From assembly GCF_001641265.1 (NCBI RefSeq), contig NW_020167525.1:62001-126000 (forward strand): DNA of 64,000 nt. Direction: 5' to 3'. The translations under genes were made by a program, and so were the position numbers. Each line of letters opens with the position of its first letter. The first letter of the stretch is position 1. Below the pieces are notes generated by a model. It searched no databases. It saw only the letters and a list, made by a program, of their open reading frames with translations, and was not told where the DNA came from. Shown here piece after piece: positions 1 through 10,997 of this stretch. This DNA comes from Pseudogymnoascus destructans (Eukaryota; Ascomycota; Leotiomycetes; Thelebolales; Thelebolaceae).

Positions 1-2192
1 CTCTTTTCCTTTGGGATTTGTACATAAGTCTTGCATCCAAGCACTCGAAAATGTGCTACAGATGGGTGGTTGTCTTGTCCAGGATGAAGGTTGTCTGTAA
101 GAGCTTCGTATGGTGTCTTGCCTTTCAACTTTGAAGTTGCTGTGCGGTTGGTAATAAGTACAATTGACTCAAGTATGAGAGGCCAGAGGAACTGTGGAAT
201 AGCCATGTCGATCATCGCAGTCCGCGTACGCTCGCAGATAATGCCAATTGACCGCTCTGATGTGCCATCCTGCTCTGGGTTGTAAGGAGTTGTCATTTCG
301 ACGATTTGCCCAAGTTCTTCTGCAAGTTCAGTGAGCTTCTTTGGACTGTATTCCTTTCCTCCATCCATTCTTCATTTCTTGATGATCTTGCCAAATTGTG
401 TGTTAACCATCTTCTGATATTTAATGAGTGCATCATATGCCTCATTCTTCGAGCGATGAAAGTATGCCCATCGAACAGTTGTTGCCTTTTCTGTAAAGAT
501 AGTTGCATATTTCTTCTTTCCAATTCCTTCTGGCGTGATCATGACCACATCAATGTGAACTTCATCGAACGGTTGCAAGTTTTGAGTTACAGCTTGTTTG
601 CGAATGTGTTTCTTCGCCTTTCCTCTCTCGCATGGATCGCACAATTGGAGATCTTCATCTTCTTGTTCTTGTGGTGTAAGGTCTTCCTCATTAGAGATCG
701 CCATGCCTCTTACCATTTTTGAGGTCTTCTGTACATTCGCGAGGCCAAGATGTCCAAATCTGCGATGCCAGAGTCGAATTGAGTGTGGAGGATTCTTCTC
801 ATTTTTGTGAGTAGTTGCTGTGAATGCATAGGCTCGAGGTGATGCTACAATTATCATCATATTCTCATCGAAACGGAACATTGGAATACCTTTCTTGTTT
901 ACAACCAAGTTCTTGTCCGTAATATGCAATTCACCCCTTCCTAAGAGCTTTCGAGCTCCAAAGATGTTCATTCTGCAGTTTGGAAGATATTGAACTTTGG
1001 TGAGGTGTAGGGTGTGAATGCCTCCATCATCTGTTGCGCATTGCAATGTTCTTTCGCCTTGGCCAAGTGGCTCGGTGATGCCACTTGCTGTGTCAATGGA
1101 TGGAAGAGTCAATGAGGTTTTGTATGTGCCACTGTTGAATTCCTCAATTGAGCTGGCGATATGTGTCTCTGCTCCAGTGTCAAATAATGTGCCATTTTGA
1201 ATTGGCGACCTTGAGTGGTTGAGTTGAACACAAATGTATGTGGTGGCGTTCTTGCCAAATTGACGATCTTCATCTTCTTCATCTGATGAGTTGTCATTCT
1301 TTGCCTTCTTTAGCTTGTTTGATTTGCTACTTGAGTTTGACGGCTTAAATGGCATGAACTTCTTTCCAGTCCGTTGTTCCCATTCGTGACGGAGCTTCTT
1401 GTTTGTGATGAAGCAGTTTTCAGGTTCATGCCTCGCATTTGGATTATCACAATTCTTGCACATCTTGCCCCCTTTGCCCTTTGCACTATCTTTGGGTTTC
1501 GAATTTGGCTTGCCCTTCTGATTTGGCTTTCCACTGTAGTGTGCGCTTCCATCTGCTTTCTTGTCCTTCTTGCGAGCCTCATCTGTGATATCTTCAATGA
1601 GTGCAGACAGTGTGAGTTTTGTGGCTTCACTGCGTGTATTCGAGCACTGGCGTTCTGCCCAGATTGGCCATGCATCTGAAAGTGCCATGATGAAGAGGAT
1701 TGGGTGCCACGCATCTGGTGGAGAGATCTCGAGGTTGGCGAGCTTCTCAATTGCTTTCTTGAACCCAATGATGAATTGTTCAAGGTTTGCGTAGTCTTCG
1801 TACTTGATCTTGGTGTATGTTTCAATTGCATTGAAGTTGAGAACTGTGCCAGTTCCTTCATATTGAGACTGTAAGATCACCCACATTTCGCGTGCTGGCT
1901 TGCAACCTGCAAGCAGCTGTGATGGTGTTTTCTTCACATTAGTTTGGATGATGAGTTTCATTGATGCGTCTCCTGCTTTCCATGATTTCCATGTGGCGAG
2001 TTTCTCAATGTCCACCTTCTCATCGAACTCATCTACTTGTGGAGGAGCTTTGCCTTTTGGATGTACGAAATGGACAAGGTCGTTGGCATCCGCGAGGTCC
2101 TCCATCGCAGTTTTCCATTGTATGTAATTCTCCTCTCCTCGGAGTTTCATGTTCTCTGGGAGGTTATTCCGACCTCCATTGCCTTCACCCAT
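1..2192 (-). pseudogene. Copia gag-pol polyprotein, N-terminal part, one in-frame stop
   Basis: The first good ATG is at 2192 (protein starts MGEGNGG). An earlier in-frame extension runs into the primer site and LTR and is not used. The gag part has a UBN2/DUF4219-like look, then a CKNC...H...C knuckle-like segment. Next come the protease motif FDTGAETH, the GAG-pre-integrase motif LWHRRFGHLG, and the start of the integrase core. A TGA at 372-374 interrupts the integrase. After it the same frame resumes (RMDGGKEYSPKKL) and continues to position 1, so one point mutation, and no frameshift, broke it. CGA-to-TGA or TGG-to-TGA would both be C-to-T type changes. Confidence 0.85.
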
Positions 2193-2455
2193 TGTGAAAG
2201 GTCTTGTAAGGAATTTCGAGTTTGTGAGAGATGGATGATGGATGATGAATTCAATCTGGGGCTTCCTAGATTGTAGAATTGATCTTCTTCTTCCTCTTCT
2301 TGCTGAGTTGAATCGATCATCTGCTAGAGGCTCTAAGTTCGTCTTGAGGTTTTCGTGGAGTGTATGTGCTGTATGTTTAGCGCTTGTCCACGAATTCAGA
2401 TTGTATGTGCTGTAATGAGCACTTCTCTGAATATGATAACTTTTGGCTTTGCGAT

Positions 2456-2471
2456 AGCCGGGCTCATAACC
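2456..2471 (-). promoter_or_regulatory. Primer binding site, half-tRNA-iMet type
   Basis: The plus strand here reads GCCGGGCTCATAACC, which matches the anticodon stem-loop of initiator tRNA-Met (CAT anticodon). The element strand is therefore complementary to the middle of that tRNA and not to its 3' CCA end. This is the half-tRNA priming known for Drosophila copia and yeast Ty5. It lies immediately inside the LTR. Confidence 0.7.
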
Positions 2472-2668
2472 TGTTGAAGTGTATGATATCACTTGCAGCG
2501 GTAGTATAAGTCATCAAGTTGAGTTGAACAACAGTTCACTGTAATATGTGTTGTATTGTTTTTCTGAGTGAAGCTATCTACGGAACTATTTGTGGGTGGT
2601 CCGCAACCCGATTCGGTTGGCGAGCCACACGCCCAACCAATCAGTCTGAGCAACCTCCTCCTTCAACA
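2472..2668 (-). repeat. 5' LTR of the copia element
   Basis: The 197-bp segment is bounded by perfect 8-bp inverted ends: TGTTGAAG at 2472-2479 and CTTCAACA at 2661-2668. It directly abuts the primer site. Both ends keep the TG...CA rule. The target duplication cannot be checked because the other LTR is outside the window. Confidence 0.75.
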
Positions 2669-3045
2669 GAAACCCTCCGTTAGGTATGGCAAGAAGTACG
2701 GGTAGATGCGCATGTAGAACATGTCCTGTAGCGTCTTCTGAGCCGATTAGTACGAAATAGGGAGGGATCGCGGAAGGCATGGCAATGCGTACACCAAATA
2801 GGGGGCGAAGAACTCACATCGCAAGCACCTATACAGCACGCCTACGGCCGCAAACACAAACAGAACACAAGCTACAACTACGGAGGTGTTGTTCATAAGT
2901 TTTGTGAGTGGGTCATGAGATGACCGGGGGTTGGGCATGGGTTGGAGCATGGGTACGCGTAGGCTTGTTTGTACCTTTTTAACACGTCAAAATTCCTACT
3001 ATTGTATTTTATATGTAGGAAATTCATACTCTTTCAATAACTACA

Positions 3046-4617
3046 ATGCCTCATCTTACTTGCGATGAGCGGCTTCGTTGCGCACTACTACGCTCCCTAG
3101 ATTGGGAGTTCCAAAAAATTGCAGCCTATATTGGCTGCACGGAACGGCAGGCTTGGTATGCTTGCCAGGGCCCTCCAACTCCGAAGAAGCGTTCGGGTAG
3201 GCCACTTATCCTATCCGATGAGCAAGTTCAAGAGGTTATTGAGTTTATAGCCTCATCTCGCACGAATAGGCGTATGCCATATACAAATATAATACGCATT
3301 CTTAATATTCCATGCTCACGGCTTGTCCTAACCCGCGCTCTGTCTGTGAGAGTGTAACGCTGACTTCTAAACGATAGAAGACACAGAGGTTCTCTTGCGT
3401 AAAGGTTTACTTATCAGAGGAGGCAGGGGATCAGACACAAAGGCTTCAAGTAACACGTTACTAGTATATAACAAATACTGTATTGAGTTGAGCACGAAGC
3501 TCCTATCTAAGGAAATACTATCTACTTATATAGTGGCGTCGTGCCTAGTGGACTCTTGGGAACTCACTTGAGTCCTCAGAGTCCTGGACTCTTAGGACTC
3601 TTCTCATCATCCTGCGAGTCCGTCACGTGCCTAGTGGACTCCTGGGAACTCACTCGAGTCCTCGGAGTCCTGGACTCTTAGGACTCTTCTCATCATCCTG
3701 CGAGTCCGTCACGTGATACTTTCGGAACTACTATTCCCCGCTGCCCCTCCAGGTACCAGGGCCGGTCTCATGCGACCTCCCTCCTTCCTGTCCTGTAGTT
3801 GGCCAGCCTTCTTGTTCCGTCATAACAGAGAGGCTATAATCGACGTAAGTATCCCTCTCTACTTTACTACTATATAGACTAATAATTATTAAGGGATTGC
3901 TATGCGGAAGCCTATTATCTCAGAGACAAATCGACAAAAGCGACTTTCATGGGCTATTGAACATAAGGATTGGGTACGGAATGATTGGAATAGGATACTT
4001 TGGACTTACGAGACGTGGGTAACGGGAGGCCGCCATACTCGTACATGGGTTACTCGAAAAGCAGGGGAAATGTGGGATGATACATGTGTTGTAGATAGAG
4101 TACAACGGAGAAGGTAAGAGACTCCTATTTACTATAGGATTTACTAACAATCCCTAGAGGTGGATGTTCTGGGGCTGCTTCTCAGGTGGTCTTGGAAAGG
4201 GTCCTATACTATTTTGGGAGAAGGAATATGGGAAAATAGGAGCTGAGTCCTATATGGCTCATACTGTCCCTCTAATCCACGGCTGGCTACGCCTATACCC
4301 AGGCTTAATTGATGCAAGATGGAGCTCCAGGTCATAGAGCAGGTGCAACATATGAAGAGTTGAGATCCCGTGGTATTTGCCCTATAGAATGGCCCCCGTA
4401 TTCACCAGATCTCAACCCAATTGAACGGGTGTGGCATATTATGAAGAATTATCTACAAGATAATCATCCAGAACATATGTCCTACGACCAGCTCCGTGTA
4501 GCTGTTAAGGAAGCATGGGAGCAAGTTGGAGAAGCTGAGCTTAATGCTCTCCTTAATAGTATGCCTACACGTATGGCAGCAGTAATTGCTGCAAATGGTA
4601 TGCACACAGAGTACTAG
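3046..4617 (+). pseudogene. Tc1-like DDE transposase, interrupted by a solo LTR
   Basis: The N-terminal helix-turn-helix part starts at ATG 3046. It is cut at 3352 by the solo LTR and resumes at 3833 in frame. Two introns are visible: GTAAGT at about 3845 to AG at about 3893, and GTAAGA at about 4114 to AG near 4160. The C-terminal part has QDGAPGH (second Asp) and PYSPDLNPIERVW (catalytic Glu). The first catalytic site reads WTYETWV where the family has WTDETWV, so the first Asp is Tyr. A one-base frame change is needed near 4310, just before MQDGAPGH. The protein cannot be active. Family (DD34E Tc1-like, DDE_3) is assigned from motif order. Confidence 0.88.
3353..3827 (-). repeat. Solo LTR of the resident gypsy chromovirus
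   Basis: This 475-bp copy of the LTR found at 45790, 56793 and 58382 starts TGTAACGC and ends with TAACA on the plus strand (reverse orientation). It is flanked by a perfect 5-bp duplication, GAGAG at 3348-3352 and 3828-3832. No internal retroelement sequence remains, so it is a solo LTR left by LTR-LTR recombination. It has the two-copy form of the 84-bp internal repeat. Confidence 0.95.
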
Positions 4618-4805
4618 GCTTATAGTATAGTTTTATATAGGGGTTTAGGTATCTACTCTACTCATTATTCTACAGAATTGATTGCTCTCACACTCAAGTG
4701 TTCGTGACGCGTGAGAATCGGTACTTTGGCCAGAATTGCCAAACCAGCCTACGCAGGGGGCCCTAGCCCGACCCACTCACAAAACTTATGAACAACACCT
4801 CCGTA

Positions 4806-6236
4806 CATACGTATAGCTACCTGCTAAGTAACGGGTTACGGAGAGGGGTTACGGGCCGTTACGGGTGTAGGGCTGTAGGTGAAAATTTTCTTACGCATTA
4901 GGCTCCGTAAGGCAAGAAGTGGGTCTAGGGGCAATGTAGCCAATCACGATTTTCGCCATTTAATAGCCAATCAATTCCGGTACCTAGCAGCCAATCAACG
5001 GTACAGGGGTTAGCCATAAGACAGTAGATTAGATAAGAAACGCGGAATAACTTACACGGGTAGTTCAATGTACTGTACCGTTCTATACCACCGTTCTCTA
5101 AGTTACCTTTCATCAATCTTATGGAACGGCACCCCTCCACGATCTCCGATCCCTTCCCCCTGTTACCTTACCATGGTCCTTCCCATGTTCCAATATTCCC
5201 ATATCCCCTCGGTCCCTTGTCCGCATGTTCCCATGCTCTTTCCCTGCTTCCTATGTTCCTTCCTTCTTCCTTTCCCAAACTCATATCTCGCCTCAGCCGC
5301 TCAGGGACCATACCCTCCTAGCCTCCTAGCCCCCCTACATCCTATTTAATCCTCCGCATATCATGCCACGTTATCTCCATCTGCCGCATTTCCTTCGCCG
5401 CCGCCTCTCCGCACCTTCTCCACGCCGTCTCATTTATCCATAGAATTACCCGCTGCAGCTATGGATGATACTACAGTACTGTACATACAGATACACACTC
5501 TGTTCAGTAACTACAATATCACTTTCTACGGCTGTTCTATTCTCCGTTCCCTCTTCTTTGCTCCTTCCTGCGGTGCTCTCTGCTCAGCCCACATCCTGCG
5601 CTATGATCCTCATTTTACACGTCCCTACCCCCCGCATAACCGTGCAGCCGAAGAGGCTTGTCAGCCTCATCCTCCTCGCCAGCCTCCGGACCAAAACAGG
5701 CATCTTGACGTGATTTCCGGCCTAGAGGGTCCCTCGCACGTTCCAGCTGCGCGCTAGACAGCGCTACGCTCCCCGCCCCTTCGAGCATACATACGGAGTA
5801 CATACAGCCTGGCAATCGCGATCGACCACGCCCCATCTACTAGGCCCTGCCACCACTAAAACGCCGCATCCCTCCTAGTGCATCCCCCATCCATCCCTTC
5901 CCCTTCTAACATCCCTCCCCCGTCCGTCGAGCACCCACGGACAACGCACCTCCCAATCTCCCACTCCCCTACCTCCTTTCTCCCTAGCACCTCGCCTGCC
6001 TGCCCGCGTCCTCTCACCACCACGAAACCTGCCCTAAACTGCCTCCTCCAAACCACCCATCCCATATCCCACGCCCGCTATCGGCCCCCACCACCCCACT
6101 CACCCTTCTTCACCCTGGCTAGCCTCACCCGCGCGATTCGGGATCTCTCGCCTGGCTGCGACCCCCCAGCTAGCCTAGGGCACGTACGTCTGCGCTACAG
6201 CACTGCTGTACTAACACTAAGTTACAGACAGTACTA
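4806..6236. other. Gene-free stretch, C-rich
   Basis: Short open frames exist on both strands, but none resembles a known protein or has convincing splice structure. The plus strand is pyrimidine-rich (many CCCTC and CCATCC runs). I see no RNA gene. Confidence 0.5.
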
Positions 6237-6268
6237 CAGTATTATCTCGTTAAGTCGATACACGATTA

Positions 6269-8070
6269 CAGTCAAACCCTTGTTAAGACGATGGCATCCG
6301 TAGCAAGCATTTCCATCGTCTTATCGTATATATCGTTATATAGAGTAATATTATGTAAGCCACCTATCTAACGTAACCTGCTGCTGTGACTGTGCTCGAA
6401 TAGCCTCAATGGCTGTTTGCAGCCGCTCTAGTGCCCGTATATGCCCCGTAGTAAGAGCATCCTGGCCTTCAGAATACTCAATCAGTATCTGGAGGGCATC
6501 CTGGGCCTCCTTTGCCGTAGGCACAGGCTGCTCAGGCTGCTCCTCCTCTTCGTCATCATTTTGAGAGTTCTGATGCCCAAGTTGCCCCTCTATTATCTCC
6601 TCAAGTAGTTCTTCATCGGTAGTCTGTCCTTCCACCGCTCTAGCCTCTTCCACAGGGTTTAGAAAGTTCGAAATAGCCATTGAGTCTGTAATTGATGCTG
6701 TAGTTATCACTTGGTTGTAGAGTTCTTGTATTCCAGTAGGCATCGTTATTGTTGGAAGGCTAATTGGATTTGAAACAAGTGTAGATTTCCGGAAGCAGTT
6801 GTATATCGTAGTGTTTGAAACTTCTGTATTCCAAGCACGAATAATCCAGCGAAGAGCGAGTCGAAGATTCATAAGTTTCTGTGGATCTTGATTTGAATCG
6901 ATAGTGTCGATTATAAACTGAAGCCAATGTTGTCGATAATAAGCTTTAACATTTTGAATAATTCCTTGATCAAGAGGCTGGAAACAACTGGTACTGTTAG
7001 CTGGAAGCTAACAAATGCGGATATTAGGGGGAGGAGGGTTAAGCTCAGCCCCTGTATAGTGTGCTGAAAAGCCGTCCATTGTTAAGAGTATTTGCCGAGT
7101 AGTTCCAATATGCTGATAACAAGGCTTGAAGCCATTCGCTCATAAGTATTCCAGTCATCCAAGCCTTCTTATTCGCTTTCCATTGTGCCCCCATTGTTGG
7201 TATATTGATTCGTTGTAGTGCTCGAGGTGCTTTTGCATGGCCAATTGCCCAAACAGGGAGTCGGTCTGTTCCAGTAGCATTGACGCAGAAAACCAAGGAG
7301 ATCCGAGTCTTATTCTTCTTCACACCAGATTGGAGTTGCGATGACAGGCCTCGTGATGGCATCATCTTCCAGAAGAGTCCAGTTTCATCCATATTGTATA
7401 TATCCTCTTCTTGAAACTCCCCTGCTATTGTCCGTAGTGCCCTCATTTCTTCCTCGACGTTTTCCGGAACTGATGCCGCCTCTCCAAACCGCTGTCGTGA
7501 TTGTATATGATGCCGCTTTTTGAAATTTTCGAGCCAGCCAGTAGAAAACGATGGGCACTCTTGGCCAGCATATTCTGGCAGTCGTTTCCAGATCTGCTGT
7601 GCCTTCTGCTGTAGTATATCGCCAGTTGTAAACCCTCCTTTTTCTTCAATCCGATTCTGCCACTCCCAAAGGATATTCTCTAGCTTTGGCCACTGGCCTA
7701 GTCGACGGCATTGAATTCCAGTGTCTTGGTTCTTATCAAGGGCCTCAAAGTTGTACTTAGTGATTCAGAAATAGTCGACTGGCTTAACTTGTGATGATAT
7801 TGTCTTTCAAACCATTCGATACACTGCCGCTGAGTTGGCTTTGGAACTTGTTGGTGGGCCCAGTGTCGAAGGGCATGCCGCTGGTCGACTGTAATCGGCC
7901 TTTTTCGAGGCATTTTGGGTGTCTAATGGCCACGTTAAGACGATGAACAGGTTGGAAAAGACGATGATCGTTGAATCGTATTTTGTATGGTAAAAGTATC
8001 GGTCTGTGGAAAAATATCGCACAAAAGAGGTTATCGGCTAAAAGAGGATCGTCTTGGCGAGGTTTGACTG
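6269..8070 (-). mobile_element. Inner pogo/Fot1-like transposon
   Basis: The inverted ends start CAGTCAAACC at 6269 and finish GGTTTGACTG at 8070, with TA on both sides (6267-6268 and 8071-8072). The inner TIR is a variant of the outer one (both run on to ...TTAAGnCGAT). It landed 10 bp inside the left TIR region of the outer pogo element. It encodes one decayed transposase on the minus strand. Confidence 0.88.
6351..7913 (-). pseudogene. Pogo/Fot1-like transposase with two frameshifts and one stop
   Basis: The protein starts at ATG 7913 (MPRKRPITVDQRHALRHW) with an Psq/CENP-B type helix-turn-helix. A one-base shift near 7745 moves the frame. The CENP-B HTH and linker then run unbroken into the DDE core, with NMDETGLFW as the first Asp. 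A second shift lies near 7122, just before LLTMDGFSAH (second Asp). A TAG near 7016 replaces the Trp of the usual ICWLPANSTS motif. The third Asp is in FQPLDQGII, and the C-terminus ends in TLDRWLT. All three acidic residues remain, but the gene is not translatable as one protein. Confidence 0.88.
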
Positions 8071-8211
8071 TAGTCGATTTTCTAGATAACTCGATAACTT
8101 TCTTTAGATCCTTCCATTCGTCATACAAATCACGATACACATGATATTAAGTCCCTTTTCCCGATTATTGACTTAAACTAATTACTAGACTACTCTTAGA
8201 ATACCTTTAAA

Positions 8212-8541
8212 ATGCCTTCGAAAAAGCTCTATTCTATGACTCTCGAACAGCGAAAAGCCCTCTAAACCTAGCACCGATCTCACCATCTAGAACCTATACA
8301 AAAGGCTACTATACAGCAGTTCCTTAAGTAATATTGTCATACTGACATTCGTTGCACTCAGTTTGCTATCAAACTCAAGAGCAAACTTAGAAATCTCCTC
8401 CTCAAACCTACAAGTCACCATACATATCTTGGCTTATCACACCAACAACAGAAGCAATACTACTCAACGATTGCTGCAAACTCTTCTACTACATCTGTTT
8501 ATGCTACATACATCACGGCATATCATTTGGACACTCATTGA
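8212..8541 (+). pseudogene. N-terminal fragment of the outer pogo transposase
   Basis: The frame from ATG 8212 reads MPSKKLYSMTLEQRKAL, then a CENP-B/Psq-like helix-turn-helix region with in-frame stops at LxT, TxH and KxY positions. The stops look like CAA-to-TAA and TGG-to-TAG changes, the CpA-to-TpA direction expected of repeat-induced point mutation. The frame then continues to 8541. Part of it (from 8335) is also present in the repeat copy at 43375. Confidence 0.6.
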
Positions 8542-9270
8542 ACAAGTTATTAAGAAAATCTCCTCCTTAAGGGGGTGGGCCAATACTACCACATGGCATA
8601 TCTCTACCAACTAGAGGCCTAGGAACATGAACGATAGCTCTAGAAGCTTTTACAACCCTCTATGATTCATTACACGTCATCGCTCCTTAGTTACCCACAA
8701 GATTGGTTAAGTTATGACATAATTTGTCTATAGGTACTCTGACCTTGGACCTCCTTTTCACTTCCTATAGGCTAGGAACCCAAGAGATGGTTCTATGGGA
8801 TTCTCTTACGTTCACTACATGATTAGCAAGCTAGTTGTGGGTCGCACTTGATTTCTAATACATTTACCAAGCCTGGTTAGTCATGGAAAGTCATGGAAAA
8901 TGAGAGAACTACACTCCTTTGGCATAAATAGGATTGCTCTTTCCTTAAGAAAGGGCAAGCAGGCAATACAGTAAATCGACTATCACATACTTCCACGTCT
9001 TTTACAAGCTTCCAAGCATTTATCTTGTTACTCCTTGTTTCTGAAAAGTCAGTGAGGTGTTAACCTCTGACTTACCCCTGAGTTCCCAGACTCAACATTT
9101 GTTGCAACTTGTCTGAACCACTTCACTACATCACACACCTGATTGCTGCGTTGTGGAATAGTCTAAGCTACAACCCTTTGGCTCTGTTTCCTAAGACAGT
9201 GTGTTGTCTTAGTAAAATCATCCCTTCCTTGGGTGGCTAGATTCTCACATCTGGTGCACCCATCATTACA
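8335..9270. repeat. Dispersed repeat, copy 1
   Basis: This 936-bp segment is a close copy of 43375-44273. Its first part overlaps the outer pogo transposase fragment. The rest has no convincing coding frame but contains a GCATAAATAGG TATA-like site at about 8923. Both copies end at the same CATTACA. Here the repeat runs straight into the middle of gypsy gag at 9271, where the 5' LTR and about 195 bp of gag are missing. Confidence 0.75.
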
Positions 9271-10997
9271 CTTCAATGACGAGAAGTTTCCCACCCAGGA
9301 GAGCTATGCCCTGTGGACTGCGTCCTACCTTAGGGGGGAAGCCCTGCGATGGGTCGAACCATTCCTCAAGGATTATTTCAAATATGAAAGTACCAATGGA
9401 AGCATGGCAACTACGCAGACTATGTTTGGCAGCTGGAAAGGATTCTGTAAGGAAATCCGACGCATGTTCGGAGACATCGATGAGATTAAGACCGCGGAAG
9501 ACCATCTGTTTGCACTTAAGCAGACTGGCAGCGCCCTCACGTACTCCACAGAATTCCAGAGATATGGCAATCAGACAGGATGGGACGCCAGCGCACTCAT
9601 CAGCCACTACCGACGTGGGCTGAAGAGCCATATACGTATGGAACTTGCCCGTTTGGAACAACAACCAACGGACATGGTAGCGCTAATCGAACATACGGTC
9701 CGAATCGACAATCGACTATACGAATTCCAGAAGGAACGTCGGACCTATGACAAGCCCAAGAAAAGTTACCCCTACCGGGGAAACGAGGGCAGACGACGGG
9801 ATCAACACCCGCGAGACAACCGTTGGTCGGACCCAATGGAACTCGATGCCACGTTCAAACCTGGATGACCCCGTGACCCAAAGAAGGAGAGACAAGTTAA
9901 GGAACGACTCTGTTTTAACTGCGACAAGCCAGGCCACATGGCCCGAGACTGCAGACAGCCAAAGAAAGGGAACGGCGGACGCAAAGTCGGCAAGCAACTG
10001 GACAGGACAGTTGAACGCAACGTTTGTGAGCAAACAGGACTGGGGAATAAACGGCGAAAACACCCCAGAAGACGAGAGCTCAGACGAAGGGTCGGAGGCG
10101 GAATCGTTCACCGTCTCGGAACAGGAAACCTTCGACGAGCTCGCACCTACGGAACCAATGAGTCCACGGTGCAAGAGCGTAGTAAGACGCATGGCAAAAC
10201 ACGCCCACGCGAAGATTAGGGCCGAACGAGACAAGCCCAGCGGCCAGAGGAGAATCCCCACGCTTAAGGGCATCTACGGGAACCTATTACAGGGACTTCC
10301 GTTAGAGTGCAAGGTGGACAACTGCAAGGATGACCTCTGGAGATACTACGACCAACTAACGAATACCCGCAGGCTGCTTGGCACGTCCCCAGATGTAGCT
10401 AAGTTGGAAGCCCAAGAAGCGGAAGAACTGGAGAAGGATGTCAAGCATATGGCTAAACTGAAGAAAATGAAAAGCGTCGAACTTTACTACCAGGACCGCA
10501 GGAGAGCCCTGGAAAAGTACAACGAGAAAGCCAGAGATATGCTCCGACGGGAAAATGCGAGACCCACTCCACGCATCGAAAGGAGAGCCATGGAGCAACT
10601 AGACACGTTCTCCACGCCTCTGAGGGAAGATAGTGCATGGGTGAGAGGACAGCGGGAACTATCAACGACAGACGCAACAGAGACTGATCATCCCTGGCAC
10701 GCGTATGTCTACTGGGAGTATTGCAGCGAAGATGACTGCAAACTCCACTGGAAAAAGAAACACCAGAATCAGTTGTTTCCCCGATCCTCGCCCAGGATAC
10801 ACTTCAGAGACGCAGAGCAAGTTCACGCCCTCAGGCGAAGCCAGTCTGAAGGGGACTTGCCTATCAAAAGCGAACAGGTATACGAAAGATATCCACACCT
10901 GCTGAACGACGCAGCAGAGACAGGGAGACGATCTCCCCCAGGACCTCCATTGGAAGCGGATGAATACTATCCTTCCTCGGACGAGTCAAAAAACTAG
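9271..10997 (+). pseudogene. Gypsy gag, copy 1, broken
   Basis: The capsid part matches copy 2 from its aspartate-rich HFNDEKFPTQ region onward. A TGA at 9866-9868 replaces the CGA present in copy 4. The zinc knuckle CFNCDKPGHMARDC follows. An 11-bp deletion near 9998 (versus copy 2) shifts the frame. The long post-knuckle region then runs to TAG 10995-10997. That region ends with a C-x4-C-x2-H-x4-H cluster (in WEYCSEDDCKLHWKKKH). The slippery A-AAA-AAC sits at 10988-10994. Confidence 0.85.

Larger units (their letters stand above)
1..2668 (-). mobile_element. Ty1/copia retrotransposon, 5' part (runs off the window edge)
   Basis: Reading on the minus strand, the order is 5' LTR, primer site, gag, protease, GAG-pre-integrase and integrase core, so the element is Ty1/copia. 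Reverse transcriptase and RNase H would lie beyond position 1. The element is broken by one in-frame stop in the integrase. It shares no obvious sequence with the copia fragment at 44274-45001. Confidence 0.9.
2881..4803 (+). mobile_element. Tc1/mariner-type DNA transposon, dead
   Basis: The ends are long inverted repeats: CGGAGGTGTTGTTCATAAG followed by TTTTGTGAGTGGG at the left, and its complement ending at 4803 on the right. Both are flanked by TA (2879-2880 and 4804-4805), the Tc1/mariner target duplication. It encodes one transposase on the plus strand. That gene is broken by a solo LTR, a frameshift and loss of a catalytic residue. Two MITEs at 15799 and 16140 share its terminal sequence. 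Confidence 0.9.

Noticed and set aside
2193..2492. N-terminal extension of the copia polyprotein to 2492
   Set aside because: It would be translated from the leader, primer site and LTR. The ATG at 2192 begins the gag-like sequence.
5461..6303. Open frames of 98-141 aa in the C-rich stretch
   Set aside because: Low-complexity Pro/Ser composition, open on overlapping frames, and no homology-like motif.
8335..9270. Reading the dispersed repeat as a solo LTR (TGT...ACA)
   Set aside because: No target duplication flanks either copy, and in copy 1 the pogo transposase frame runs across the supposed left end.
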